Part shown: in pieces, positions 54,578 to 63,103 of the stretch | Position numbering within the stretch: the stretch's first letter is position 1 | Layout of the letters: the number at the start of each line of letters is the position of its first letter | Assembly: GCF_016892625.1 (NCBI RefSeq) | Contig: NZ_JAFEMW010000004.1 | Coordinates: 186,001 to 250,000, forward strand | Direction of reading: 5' to 3' | Source of the DNA: Brevibacterium sp. RIT 803 | GTDB taxonomy: Bacteria > Actinomycetota > Actinomycetes > Actinomycetales > Brevibacteriaceae | DNA: 64,000 nucleotides | Notes under the pieces: model-generated | Told to the model about the DNA's origin: nothing | Database searches by the model: none | The model's input: the letters and a program-made list of their open reading frames with translations, nothing else | Position numbers and translations under genes: made by a program

Positions 54578-56332
54578 TTATTCCTGCTTCCCCTCGTTCA
54601 CTGGCAACAGCGCACCGGCGGTGACGAGTTGTCTCACCTGAGCGATGAGCTGGTCTTCGAGTGCGGTCGGATTGACGTCGAGCAGCTGTGCGAGAGCCAC
54701 CGCTGTCTGCCGCAGAGTCAGGCTTCCGTCAGCGACCGAGACGAATCCGGCCAGGGCTGTGTCAAGGTCGAAGACCTGTCCGAATCCGATGCCCTGCTCC
54801 AGCGTGATCGAGCTCGGGTCTGATTCTCCTGGCATATGGTGGCGGTGCTCGACGAGGTCCGGGGAGCGAGTGAATATAGTGTTCGCGATCTCTTCGGCGC
54901 CGGCAGTCGCCAGCCACGATCGCAACGCGAATGTGGTCGCGATGAATTGTCCGAGTCCATGCGGATTGTTCGCTATCGCCGAGGTGGTCCTGACCCTGGT
55001 CTTGAACACGGAGGACGATTGTTCGCTATTGCCGGCCATCGTGTGGTCGGCAATTGTTGAGACATCGTTATCTGTGGCCGAGGGGTGCTCGGCCCTGTGC
55101 ATGATGACGTATCCGAAGACGACTTCGATCACATCACGTGTGGCGAAGTCCTCAATCCATGCTGCAGTTGCCGCGTTCCAGTCCTCGCTGGCACGAGGGA
55201 TGCCTCCGTCCCTGATCCATGTCTCTGCGTAGGCGATGGGGTCGAGCGCCTCACGTTCGATGGCGAGCACCGAGGTATCCGGGTCCGTGACCCAGGCCTC
55301 CGGCCCTGCATCCACCGCCGAGGTGGTCTCCCAGTTCCCGAGGCAGACGGACCGTCCACCCGGGTGCAGGTGGTCGGGAATCGCGGTGAACAGGGACCGC
55401 ACCAGCCGGTCGCCGGTCATCCCGCCGTCCCTGTATTCGAAGTTGGCCACAGTGGTGCGCGGGGTGATGACGAAAGGTGGGTTGGACACGAGCAGATCGA
55501 CTGGTTCGCTGAGCGGTTCGAGCATGGAACCTGCCCTGAGTTCGATGTTGTCCACGCCATTGAGTCCGGCGCTGAGCCCGGTCAGGTGCAGAGCGCGCTC
55601 GGAGATGTCGGTGGCGATGACGCGGTCGCTGTGCCGGGCCAACAGCAGAGCCTGGATCCCACATCCGGTGCCGATGTCGGCGGAGATGGAGACAAGGTCA
55701 CGCGGCGTCAGTGACACGAGCGTGCGTCCGGCCCCGCCGAGTCCGAGCACGAAGTCACCGTCGAGAACATCGGGATTGATGAGAGTTCCATGGTCGCTGA
55801 CGAGATAGAGGTTTTCGTCGCCGGGGCGGAACCCGCGTGGAACGCCGACCGGCAGATCGTAGGGCGTGACCGCAAAAGGAGCGGACACGTGTCCCGGTTC
55901 CCCCACCTCGCCGTTCGAAATCTCGGCACCATCGTCTCTCGTGCCACGACTGCTGGTCACAAGCAGTCCGCTGTCGACTGCGATATCGAACGCGTCGTCG
56001 CCGAGGGCTGCACGAGCAGTTTCGGTACTGACCTTGCGATGGAAGTGGAAGAGCATAGCCAGCGTCGCCAGGTGCTCGTCGAACTGCTGTGGAGCCTCAC
56101 CCGGTTCCTGTGCTTCTGTCTGAGTCCGAGTCTGAGTCTGAGTCTGGGTCTGGGTCTGGGTCTGAGCGGACTCGAGCACCGTCTGACAGAAATGGATCGC
56201 GGGCGCCGCGTTGTTGCGCACCAGCGCGGAGGCGGTGGGTCCACCCCAGAATTGTCGGAGCCGTGGCTCGGTGTATCCGGCCCGGTAGAGTCGGTCTGCC
56301 ACGAGAGTCATGTCTTGTTCAATCACACACAA
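54578..56332 (-). CDS. Class I SAM-dependent methyltransferase with N- and C-terminal extensions
   Basis: A 584-residue protein of the actinobacterial group with a small-methyltransferase core. Motif I is ISADIGTGCGIQALLLARHS, followed by VIATDISERAL, and the catalytic motif DLLVSNPPFVI (NPPF) indicates N-methylation of a planar amide or base. An N-terminal ~200-residue winged-helix-like part contains a (QT)n run encoded by eight 6-bp units. The C-terminal part is of unknown fold. Target unknown; protein glutamine or rRNA are possible. Several GTGs compete for start: 56332, 56326 and an ATG at 56311. Confidence 0.8.
   Translation of the reverse strand: MCVIEQDMTLVADRLYRAGYTEPRLRQFWGGPTASALVRNNAAPAIHFCQTVLESAQTQTQTQTQTQTRTQTEAQEPGEAPQQFDEHLATLAMLFHFHRKVSTETARAALGDDAFDIAVDSGLLVTSSRGTRDDGAEISNGEVGEPGHVSAPFAVTPYDLPVGVPRGFRPGDENLYLVSDHGTLINPDVLDGDFVLGLGGAGRTLVSLTPRDLVSISADIGTGCGIQALLLARHSDRVIATDISERALHLTGLSAGLNGVDNIELRAGSMLEPLSEPVDLLVSNPPFVITPRTTVANFEYRDGGMTGDRLVRSLFTAIPDHLHPGGRSVCLGNWETTSAVDAGPEAWVTDPDTSVLAIEREALDPIAYAETWIRDGGIPRASEDWNAATAAWIEDFATRDVIEVVFGYVIMHRAEHPSATDNDVSTIADHTMAGNSEQSSSVFKTRVRTTSAIANNPHGLGQFIATTFALRSWLATAGAEEIANTIFTRSPDLVEHRHHMPGESDPSSITLEQGIGFGQVFDLDTALAGFVSVADGSLTLRQTAVALAQLLDVNPTALEDQLIAQVRQLVTAGALLPVNEGKQE
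56119..56166. repeat. Eight tandem 6-bp units inside the methyltransferase gene
   Basis: TCTGAG/TCCGAG/TCTGGG hexamers repeat eight times, encoding alternating Gln-Thr (one unit Arg-Thr). Expansion or contraction would keep frame, altering tract length only. Confidence 0.82.
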
Positions 56333-56368
56333 ATCCTAGCGACTGCACCCCGACGACTCTGACTGCGC

Positions 56369-56374
56369 CATAAT
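56369..56374 (+). promoter_or_regulatory. CATAAT -10 element, suggesting leaderless helicase mRNA
   Basis: CATAAT is followed by seven bases and then the ATG of the helicase gene. Leaderless transcripts with this spacing are common in actinobacteria. The GGGGCC before the ATG is too close to be a ribosome site. Confidence 0.45.
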
Positions 56375-56381
56375 TGGGGCC

Positions 56382-58658
56382 ATGGCCTCTTCTGCTCTTC
56401 TCGACATCGTCACCGGATTCGGTGCCAGGGATGAACGGATTGTCCACGTCCGCGATGTTCCACAGCGGTTCGAACATGAGTCGGACTGGCCGGTGTGGAT
56501 AGATGAGGAACTCAAACACGCCTGTCATGCCATCGGCGTCGATCAACTGTGGGACCATCAGTGTGAGGCAGCCCAGGCTGCGAGGGACGGCTCCGACGTC
56601 GTCATCGCCACGCCGACCGCATCAGGGAAGTCTTTGGGGTTCTGGTTGCCGGTCGTCGAATCAATTCAGAGCACCCGTGCGAAGCTGCGCACCTCCTCGG
56701 CGATCTACATCGCACCGACCAAAGCTTTGGCCGCTGATCAGTTGGCGAATCTGGAGAAGCTCATCGTCCAGGGCATGCGGCCTGCGACCTACGACGGGGA
56801 CACTTCCCAAGCGTCGAAGGACTGGGCCAGACGGCATGCGAACATCATCTTCACCAACCCGGACATGCTCCACCGCGGGATCCTGCCGCAGCACGAACGG
56901 TTCGCTCGGCTATTCAAGTCGCTGCGCTTCATCGTCATCGACGAGGCCCACCGCTACCGTGGAGTCTTCGGCTCCCACGTGGCGCTGATCCTCCGTCGAC
57001 TGCTGCGCATCGCCGCGCACTATGGGGCTCACCCTGTGGTCATCGGAGCGTCGGCGACGATGGCGAACCCCGATGAGGCGTTCTCCAAGCTCACGGGGCG
57101 CAAAGTGCATGCTGTGAGCCAGGATTCGTCTCCCCGCGCCTCGGGCAGCTTCGCTCTCTGGGAGCCACCGGTCTCCCCCGGCGGCGAGCGCCGCAGCGGC
57201 CTCGTCGAAGCGGCAGATATCCTCACCGACGCAATGTGCGCAGGCTATCGTTCGATTGCATTCATCGCCTCCCGCCGCGGCACAGAAGCATTGGCGTCTA
57301 CCGTGCGTGACCAGGTCGCTCAGGTCGATGATTCGTTGAAAGACAAGGTCGCGGCCTATCGCGGCGGTTATCTTGCCGAGGAGCGCAGACTCCTCGAGTC
57401 GGCACTGCGATCAGGACGCCTCCTGGCGGTGGCGTCGACGAATGCCCTTGAGCTCGGGATCGATATCTCCGGCCTCGACCTCGTCATCATCTCCGGGTGG
57501 CCCGGAACCCTGGCATCATTGTGGCAGCAGGCCGGTCGTGCGGGACGTGCAGGACAGCGGTGGATGGCCGTCTTCATCGCCCGTGATGACCCGTTGGACA
57601 CCTATGTCGTGAACCATCCCGAGGTCATCTTCGATGCTCCCGTCGACGCTGGCGTCATCCATCCCGGCAATCCGCATGTTCTGGGCGGGCACTTGTGTGC
57701 CGCAGCCGCCGAGGTGCCGCTGACGAAGGCGGATCTCGTTCACTTCCCCGACAACTCCGCCGAGGTGCTCGCTGACCTGGTCGAGCGAAAGCTCCTGCGT
57801 GCACGACCCACCGGGTGGTTCTGGGCGAAGGACTCCTCCGCAGCGGACATGTCCGACATCCGTGGCAGCGGGGGTGGACAGTTCCGTCTCGTCGAGGCCA
57901 GCACGGGTGCGCTGTTGGGCACCGTCGACGAGTCCGGTGCTTTCACCGGGGCTCACCCCGGTGCGGTCTATACGCATCAGGGCGCCGACTTCACGGTCCT
58001 CGACCTTGATCTCGAGGATCATGTGGCGCTGGTCGAACGTGCTGAGGTCGATTACACGACGCAGGCCCGGTCCCAGACCGAGATCGACATCGTCGACACC
58101 GATCAGCAGCGGACTCTGTCCTCCGGTGTGTCCGTGCACAGCGGGACGGTCGATGTGAAGGACCATGTCATCGCCTACCGGATGCGGGCGAAGCGCGGTG
58201 GGGCGATCATCGCCGAACACGAGCTCGATCTGCCCGAACGCACACTGGAGACCAAAGCCGTGTGGTGGACGATTCCGCAGACTCTGTTGGACGAAGCCGA
58301 AGTCGTCCCTGCCGACCTGCCCGGTGCCGTCCACGCAGCCGAGCATGCCTCGATCGGTCTTCTGCCGCTGTTCGCCGGCTGCGACCGGTGGGACATCGGC
58401 GGCGTCTCCACCGCCTTGCACGCTGACACCGGCATGGCCACGGTCTTCGTCTACGACGGGCTCGCCGGAGGGGCCGGGTTCGCCGAGCGCGGCTACGAAG
58501 TCATCGAAGGATGGTTGGCAGCGACTCGTGATGCGATCGCTGCGTGTGAATGCGTCGACGGCTGTCCTTCGTGCGTGCAGTCACCAAAATGCGGCAACGG
58601 CAATGAACCGTTGGAGAAGGATGCGGCTCTGCGGGTGCTGCGCGCCGTCCTGGACTGA
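56382..58658 (+). CDS. DEAD/DEAH-box helicase of the MrfA/YprA type
   Basis: A 758-residue SF2 helicase. Motif I is ATPTASGKSLGFWLP, motif II IVIDEAHRYRG, motif III GASATMANP, motif VI QQAGRAGRAGQ. The C-terminal DUF1998-like domain ends with a four-Cys cluster CECVDGCPSCVQSPKCGNGN, the hallmark of MrfA, which in Bacillus acts in mitomycin-damage repair. A DNA-repair role is inferred from this. Adjacent to the Tad locus, the conserved actinobacterial helicase/secretion neighbourhood. Confidence 0.92.
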   Translation: MASSALLDIVTGFGARDERIVHVRDVPQRFEHESDWPVWIDEELKHACHAIGVDQLWDHQCEAAQAARDGSDVVIATPTASGKSLGFWLPVVESIQSTRAKLRTSSAIYIAPTKALAADQLANLEKLIVQGMRPATYDGDTSQASKDWARRHANIIFTNPDMLHRGILPQHERFARLFKSLRFIVIDEAHRYRGVFGSHVALILRRLLRIAAHYGAHPVVIGASATMANPDEAFSKLTGRKVHAVSQDSSPRASGSFALWEPPVSPGGERRSGLVEAADILTDAMCAGYRSIAFIASRRGTEALASTVRDQVAQVDDSLKDKVAAYRGGYLAEERRLLESALRSGRLLAVASTNALELGIDISGLDLVIISGWPGTLASLWQQAGRAGRAGQRWMAVFIARDDPLDTYVVNHPEVIFDAPVDAGVIHPGNPHVLGGHLCAAAAEVPLTKADLVHFPDNSAEVLADLVERKLLRARPTGWFWAKDSSAADMSDIRGSGGGQFRLVEASTGALLGTVDESGAFTGAHPGAVYTHQGADFTVLDLDLEDHVALVERAEVDYTTQARSQTEIDIVDTDQQRTLSSGVSVHSGTVDVKDHVIAYRMRAKRGGAIIAEHELDLPERTLETKAVWWTIPQTLLDEAEVVPADLPGAVHAAEHASIGLLPLFAGCDRWDIGGVSTALHADTGMATVFVYDGLAGGAGFAERGYEVIEGWLAATRDAIAACECVDGCPSCVQSPKCGNGNEPLEKDAALRVLRAVLD

Positions 58659-58686
58659 TGATCTCCGTCGTTTCTGACCACTCCTT

Positions 58687-59004
58687 CTATTTCCCGGCCA
58701 CGGCCTTCTCCTTCACTTTCGGCAGCGGGCCGGGGATGTCGACCTCGACCTGAACGTATGCGCTCTGTTCCGCCATTGAGGCTCGGCAGTCTTTGACGAC
58801 TGCGCCGTTGCGCTTCGCAACCTCCTTGGCAATGTCACAGGGATCGCCGGTGGCGAGACCGCGAACTGCGTCTGCTGCCGCGAGCACCGAAAGGTCGGCG
58901 GCACTCTGCGCTGTGCTGTGGGCTGCGAACGCTTGGCTGAGGCTGCCGATAGCAGTGACGAGGACCAGGATCATCGAGCACAGCCCGACCACGATGTTCG
59001 TCAC
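58687..59004 (-). CDS. TadE-like protein of the helicase/secretion neighbourhood (Rv3654c type)
   Basis: A 105-residue protein with one N-terminal helix (IVVGLCSMILVLVTAIGSL) followed by AAHSTAQSAADLSVLAAADA, the TadE-like pattern. Two Cys in the soluble part may form a disulfide. It would be a minor pilin or pseudopilin of the Tad apparatus. Overlaps the preceding TadE gene by four bases. Confidence 0.85.
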   Translation of the reverse strand: MTNIVVGLCSMILVLVTAIGSLSQAFAAHSTAQSAADLSVLAAADAVRGLATGDPCDIAKEVAKRNGAVVKDCRASMAEQSAYVQVEVDIPGPLPKVKEKAVAGK

Positions 59005-59426
59005 GGCAGTCCACCAGAAGTGGGCTGGCCCAGGGCCTCATCGGCAGTGGAGCGACTTCCCTCTGTTCTCGCCGTCGCTCCTGCTTCGACTTCGCTGAGG
59101 AAGATGATCGCTGCGGGGAGTTCGATGGTCACGGTCACCGTCGAATATCCTCCCTCGGAGCGGACCAGCACCTCGGACGCATTTCCAGCGTGCTTCTTGG
59201 CTTCGGTCACGACCGCTGCCTGGGGTTCACCGCGCGCGATCTCTCTGGCGGCAGATCTGGCTGCGTCGAAGGCTCTCAGCTGGGAGAAGCCGACGGCGGC
59301 TGCCCCTGTGAGTACGATGATGAGAAGCACGATGGCGGGCATGACCACAGCGAATTCCGCGGTGGCCGTTCCCGCGTCCCGGTGCTGCTTCTGTCTTCGT
59401 GAGTCACAGGAGCATCCGGTCGCCAT
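59001..59426 (-). CDS. TadE-family minor pilin
   Basis: A 141-residue protein. GTATAEFAVVMPAIVLLIIVL is the TadE motif: the Glu after the helix start, with processing before the hydrophobic segment. RAFDAARSAAREIARGE follows, then a beta-rich C-domain. A short basic N-terminus precedes it. Gap of one base to the DUF4244 gene upstream. Acts with TadA/B/C in pilus or secretion assembly. Confidence 0.88.
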   Translation of the reverse strand: MATGCSCDSRRQKQHRDAGTATAEFAVVMPAIVLLIIVLTGAAAVGFSQLRAFDAARSAAREIARGEPQAAVVTEAKKHAGNASEVLVRSEGGYSTVTVTIELPAAIIFLSEVEAGATARTEGSRSTADEALGQPTSGGLP

Positions 59427-59427
59427 G

Positions 59428-59796
59428 TCAGGCTCCGAGACCGAGGGCGGTCTGGATGACGCCGGTGACGAGTTCTTTGATCGGTTCCGATTTCAGGATG
59501 ACGACCAGAAGCGCCGCAAACCCGCAGGCAGCAAGGGTGGTGATCGCATATTCTGCGGTCGTCGCCCCCGCGTCGGGACCCCAGGGTTCTGCAGTGCCAT
59601 CGTCTCGCCAGGGTTCTTCACCGTCGTTGAGACCCACTGCAGCATCGGAATCGGTGCCAATGCCGGTGCAGGACCCGGCGTCGGGGTACGGGGCTGTTCC
59701 TGCCCAATCGACATCGCTGGTATCGATGCTACGCGCCTGACCCCATTGCGGGTAGGGTGGCCCGTCACAGTCGGTCGGCCTTGTCTCTATGCTCAT
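59428..59796 (-). CDS. DUF4244 pilin-like protein with long acidic N-terminus
   Basis: A ~122-residue protein. The last ~50 residues (ATTAEYAITTLAACGFAALL) are the DUF4244/Flp-like pilin segment, the probable main subunit of this locus. Unusually, ~70 acidic, Pro/Gly/Asp-rich residues precede it; family members are usually about 60-70 residues in all. GAGGAGGAG at good spacing supports ATG 59796. Cleavage before the pilin segment would remove the extension. Confidence 0.78.
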   Translation of the reverse strand: MSIETRPTDCDGPPYPQWGQARSIDTSDVDWAGTAPYPDAGSCTGIGTDSDAAVGLNDGEEPWRDDGTAEPWGPDAGATTAEYAITTLAACGFAALLVVILKSEPIKELVTGVIQTALGLGA

Positions 59797-59966
59797 AGTC
59801 TCCTCCTCGTTGAAGCCCTCATTCGCGGTCTGCGATGAGGGTTTCAGTGTTGGATGAGACGAGGATTCACGTCCAGAGATCACAATCGAGCTGTGGAAAC
59901 AGGTTCAGCGTCCACAACCGAAACGCACACGAGTCGAGGCCGATTCCACAGGTTGAAGCACTCGAG

Positions 59967-60569
59967 TCAGCCCCGGCCGGCCCACTCCTCTTTGAGGATT
60001 GCCATGAGGACCTCGTCGTGACGCCGGCCGTTGAAGAAGACAGCCTCACGGCGACGTCCCTCTTCGACGAATCCGGCCTTCGTGTACGAAGCGATGCCGC
60101 GGGTGTTGAACGCCCAGGTCTGCAACTCGATACGATTGAGTCCCAGCTGCAGGAAGCCGTATTTGATGCCAAGACGCACGGCATCGGAGCCATAGCCGCG
60201 ACCGTGGAACTCGGGCCCGAGGACGATGGACAAGGTCGCGGACTGGTTGATCGAGTTCCGACCGAAGAGTGTCACGTGACCGACGAATTCCTCGGTCTCG
60301 AGCAGCTCGATGCTGAATCCGACCGCATCCGTGTCCTTGTTCGCGCTCCACAGTGAGAACTGTTCGGACACACCGCCCTCGGGACGCGGCAGCACCGTGT
60401 GGTTCTGCAGGACCACGATCGAGGGATCAAACCACCACTGTTCGAGGTAGGGCAGATCCTCCTGCTGCAGCGGACGAAGCCTGACATGCCGGCCCGTGAA
60501 GAGCTTGTCGGCGTATTCTTCGGCTTGTTCGACGTTGGACAGTTGATTGAAGGGCGTAACCGGTGCCAT
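59967..60569 (-). CDS. GNAT acetyltransferase (RimJ/RimL-like), inserted in Tad locus
   Basis: A 200-residue acetyltransferase. GRHVRLRPLQQEDLPYLEQW, SIVLGPEFHGRGYGSDAVRL (acetyl-CoA loop) and NRIELQTWAFNTRGIASYTKAGF are the RimJ/L-type blocks. It separates the pilin-like genes from TadC with gaps of 170 and 91 bases, so it is probably not part of the machine. Target unknown. Confidence 0.88.
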   Translation of the reverse strand: MAPVTPFNQLSNVEQAEEYADKLFTGRHVRLRPLQQEDLPYLEQWWFDPSIVVLQNHTVLPRPEGGVSEQFSLWSANKDTDAVGFSIELLETEEFVGHVTLFGRNSINQSATLSIVLGPEFHGRGYGSDAVRLGIKYGFLQLGLNRIELQTWAFNTRGIASYTKAGFVEEGRRREAVFFNGRRHDEVLMAILKEEWAGRG

Positions 60570-60660
60570 TCCCCGACCTTACCAAGGCCAGCTGAACGGT
60601 CGGTCGACAACCACTCACGACAGTCAGTACGCGTAGTCGGCCCATGGGTCAGAGGTGCTG

Positions 60661-61251
60661 TCAGAAGAAGACAGTCGTCAGGTCCGACAGCAGCGAAATG
60701 ACCACGGGAACCACCGAGAGCAGCAGAAAGGCTGGGAGGATGCAGACTCCGAGCGGTACGACGAGTCTGACGCCCAGAGCGGCCGCCGCCTCCTGCCTGC
60801 GCCTGCGGGACGAGTCCCGCAGCTCCTTCGCCACGGACTCGATGAGTGGTGCGGGCCCGACGCCTGTGTGTTCGGAGAAGTCGAATACTTCCAGGACCGG
60901 GATGAGTCGATCATCGTGGGACAGGTCTTGGCCCCCGATCGTCATGGACCGCGAGATTCGTCCCAGCCCAGACCGATCGCCTGTCGCCTCGGCGGTCAAT
61001 GCCAGAGCGACCGGGATCGGCAGCCCGGAGGTGAGGCAGATGGCCACGAGATCGAGGTCGAAGGCGAGCAGGTCATCGACCACCCGGGGCTGGTCCTTCG
61101 AATCCAGCTGGGAATCCGGTTGGGTCGCCTCGACACCGCCTTGCCGTCGTTCGCTCCGCCCGTTCAGCAAGCGTCGCAGCCGCCCGTCGGATCTGCCCGA
61201 CCACAACAGGGCTCCCATCGCGATGAGCACTCCCATCAGGACTGTGGTCAT
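60661..61251 (-). CDS. tadC: Type II secretion F-domain protein (TadC-like)
   Basis: A ~196-residue inner-membrane platform protein of the Tad system. A helix at the start (VLMGVLIAMGALLW), the T2SSF helical domain (FDLDLVAICLTSGLPIPVAL, ELRDSSRRRRQEAA) and a final membrane pair (VVPLGVCILPAFLLLSVVPVVISLL) are visible. Short relative to proteobacterial TadC, as usual in actinobacteria. ATG 61251 lies 5 bases after the TadB stop. Confidence 0.85.
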   Translation of the reverse strand: MTTVLMGVLIAMGALLWSGRSDGRLRRLLNGRSERRQGGVEATQPDSQLDSKDQPRVVDDLLAFDLDLVAICLTSGLPIPVALALTAEATGDRSGLGRISRSMTIGGQDLSHDDRLIPVLEVFDFSEHTGVGPAPLIESVAKELRDSSRRRRQEAAAALGVRLVVPLGVCILPAFLLLSVVPVVISLLSDLTTVFF

Positions 61252-61256
61252 ATCGA

Positions 61257-61934
61257 TCAGCGCTCCGCCCGAGCCATCATTCGTCGCATCCACCAGCGCC
61301 CGACGAGGTAGAGGGCGAGACCGCCGCCGATGCTCAGCCGGCCAGGAAGTCCTGAGAACAGCTCAACGGGTTGGACGCCGATGAGCAGCCCGAGACCGAC
61401 CCCGATCAACGGCAGCCAGCTGAGGACTCGGACTGTCGCTCGAGGCCCGGCCATGGCTATGCGTCTCTCCCGATCAGCATCGAGGGCGCTGCGCTGTGCT
61501 TTGGCATAGCGCAGGATCATGTCCGCGGCAGGTGCACCGGAACGCTCCGACACGGTCCACACCGATGACATGCCGGCGAACACTTCGGCGGCGGCAGGTG
61601 ACAGTGCTGCGCCCCTTGAGGCAATGGCTCGTCCAGGTTCCTCGCCCAAGGAGATCGCACGAGAGATCGGTGCCAATTGCGCATTCTGCCGGCTCAGAGT
61701 CGCCATCACTGCCTGCGGAGTCATTCCCACCTTGAGCAGATGCGCACAGCTCTCCACGGCCGAGATGGCCCACAGCTTGTCCTGTTCGGGATCTTCTTTG
61801 GCCTGTCGTCCCCCACGGCGGGAGTCGTCCCTGTCCGGTCGTGTGCGGAGCAGATCCTGCAGTCGCGATACCGGGTCGAGCGGTGCGCTGAGGATTATGC
61901 TCATGGCCACCAGTACGGCGATGGCGGTGAGCAT
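61257..61934 (-). CDS. tadB: Type II secretion F-domain protein (TadB-like)
   Basis: A 225-residue platform protein. One N-terminal helix ([12 protein letters not shown]), the T2SSF core ([38 protein letters not shown]) and two C-terminal helices. The ATG shares one base with the TadA stop (TGATG). The long upstream extension of the open frame is antisense-like Arg/His/Pro sequence and is rejected. Confidence 0.87.
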   Translation of the reverse strand: MLTAIAVLVAMSIILSAPLDPVSRLQDLLRTRPDRDDSRRGGRQAKEDPEQDKLWAISAVESCAHLLKVGMTPQAVMATLSRQNAQLAPISRAISLGEEPGRAIASRGAALSPAAAEVFAGMSSVWTVSERSGAPAADMILRYAKAQRSALDADRERRIAMAGPRATVRVLSWLPLIGVGLGLLIGVQPVELFSGLPGRLSIGGGLALYLVGRWWMRRMMARAER

Positions 61935-63103
61935 CAGGCAGCCTTCTGCTCGAGCACTGCTTCGAATCGGCTCAGGGCTCGACGATTGAAGGTGCCCTCG
62001 GACAGTGGGGACGGTCGGCCCCAGACGGGTTCCATCGTCACCCCGCTGCTGCTCTCCCGGGTGGGAATGGCCAGTTCTGTGATTCCTCGGTCGGCTCCAA
62101 TTCGACGCAGGTGGATGACGAGGTCGATTGCCGTTGAGAACTGGGAGAAAACGGCCTGTGGGCTCATGTTCGCCAATGCACCCAGCGCTGCCAGGCGGCT
62201 GGGAACGGCTTCGGCAGTGTTCGCGTGGATCGTGGCGCTGCCGCCCTCGTGGCCGGTGTTCAGCGCGGTGAGCATGTCCCTCACCTCGGCGCCTCGACAC
62301 TCTCCGACGACGAGGCGGTCGGGCCGCATCCGCAGGGCGTTTCGAACGAGGTCCGTCAGCGTCACTTCACCGCCGCCCTCGACATTGGCCTGACGTGCGG
62401 CGAGCTGGACCACATGGCAATGTCCGACGATGAGCTCTCGCGAGTCCTCGACGATGACGATGCGGTGGTCGGTATCGACAAGCCCCAGAAGCGCGCCGAG
62501 GAGGACCGTCTTTCCGGTTCCGGTACCGCCGGAGATGAGGATGTTGGCTCGGGATCGGACCGCTGAGATGAGAAGTTCGTGCACTTCGTCGGGGATGAAT
62601 CCGCCGGTGAGCAGTTGGTCGAAGGTGAAGCCGGCGTGCCGCGGAACTCGGAAGGAGATCGTCGTGTGCTCACCGGAGATCGGTGGCACGATCGCATTCA
62701 TACGCACCCCATCGGGCAGCCTGACGTCGACGAACGGACTCGAATCATCGAGACGGCGGCCGCCCAGAGCTGCCAAGCGCACAGCCAATGACCGCACTTC
62801 GTCTTCAGAACCCAAGGACAGGTCCAGAAGGTGGGGTCCCGTTCCGGTGTCGGCGAAGATCTCACGTGGTCCGTTGACGAACACATCGGTGGTGTCAGCG
62901 ACTTCGAGCACTGATTGGAGGGGACCTGCTCCGGAGAGCTGCGCGGACAGTCGGTTCACGAGTTCGAGGAGGGCGCTGGAACCGAGCACCCGCCCGGTGC
63001 GTTGAACCGCCTCGGCGACGGCAGCTGTGGTCACCGGTCCCGGATTGTCGAGCAGGGTCTTGCGGACCTCTGCCACGAGTGAGGCGTCGAGCCATTCGCT
63101 CAT
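61934..63103 (-). CDS. tadA: Secretion ATPase TadA (CpaF family)
   Basis: A ~389-residue AAA-like secretion ATPase that drives pilin export/assembly from the cytoplasmic face. Walker A is [16 protein letters not shown]; the Asp-box/Walker B region ([20 protein letters not shown]) and the His-box ([13 protein letters not shown]) are intact. [19 protein letters not shown] is the conserved CpaF signature. ATG 63103 overlaps the Ssd stop (ATGA). Confidence 0.93.
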   Translation of the reverse strand: MSEWLDASLVAEVRKTLLDNPGPVTTAAVAEAVQRTGRVLGSSALLELVNRLSAQLSGAGPLQSVLEVADTTDVFVNGPREIFADTGTGPHLLDLSLGSEDEVRSLAVRLAALGGRRLDDSSPFVDVRLPDGVRMNAIVPPISGEHTTISFRVPRHAGFTFDQLLTGGFIPDEVHELLISAVRSRANILISGGTGTGKTVLLGALLGLVDTDHRIVIVEDSRELIVGHCHVVQLAARQANVEGGGEVTLTDLVRNALRMRPDRLVVGECRGAEVRDMLTALNTGHEGGSATIHANTAEAVPSRLAALGALANMSPQAVFSQFSTAIDLVIHLRRIGADRGITELAIPTRESSSGVTMEPVWGRPSPLSEGTFNRRALSRFEAVLEQKAA

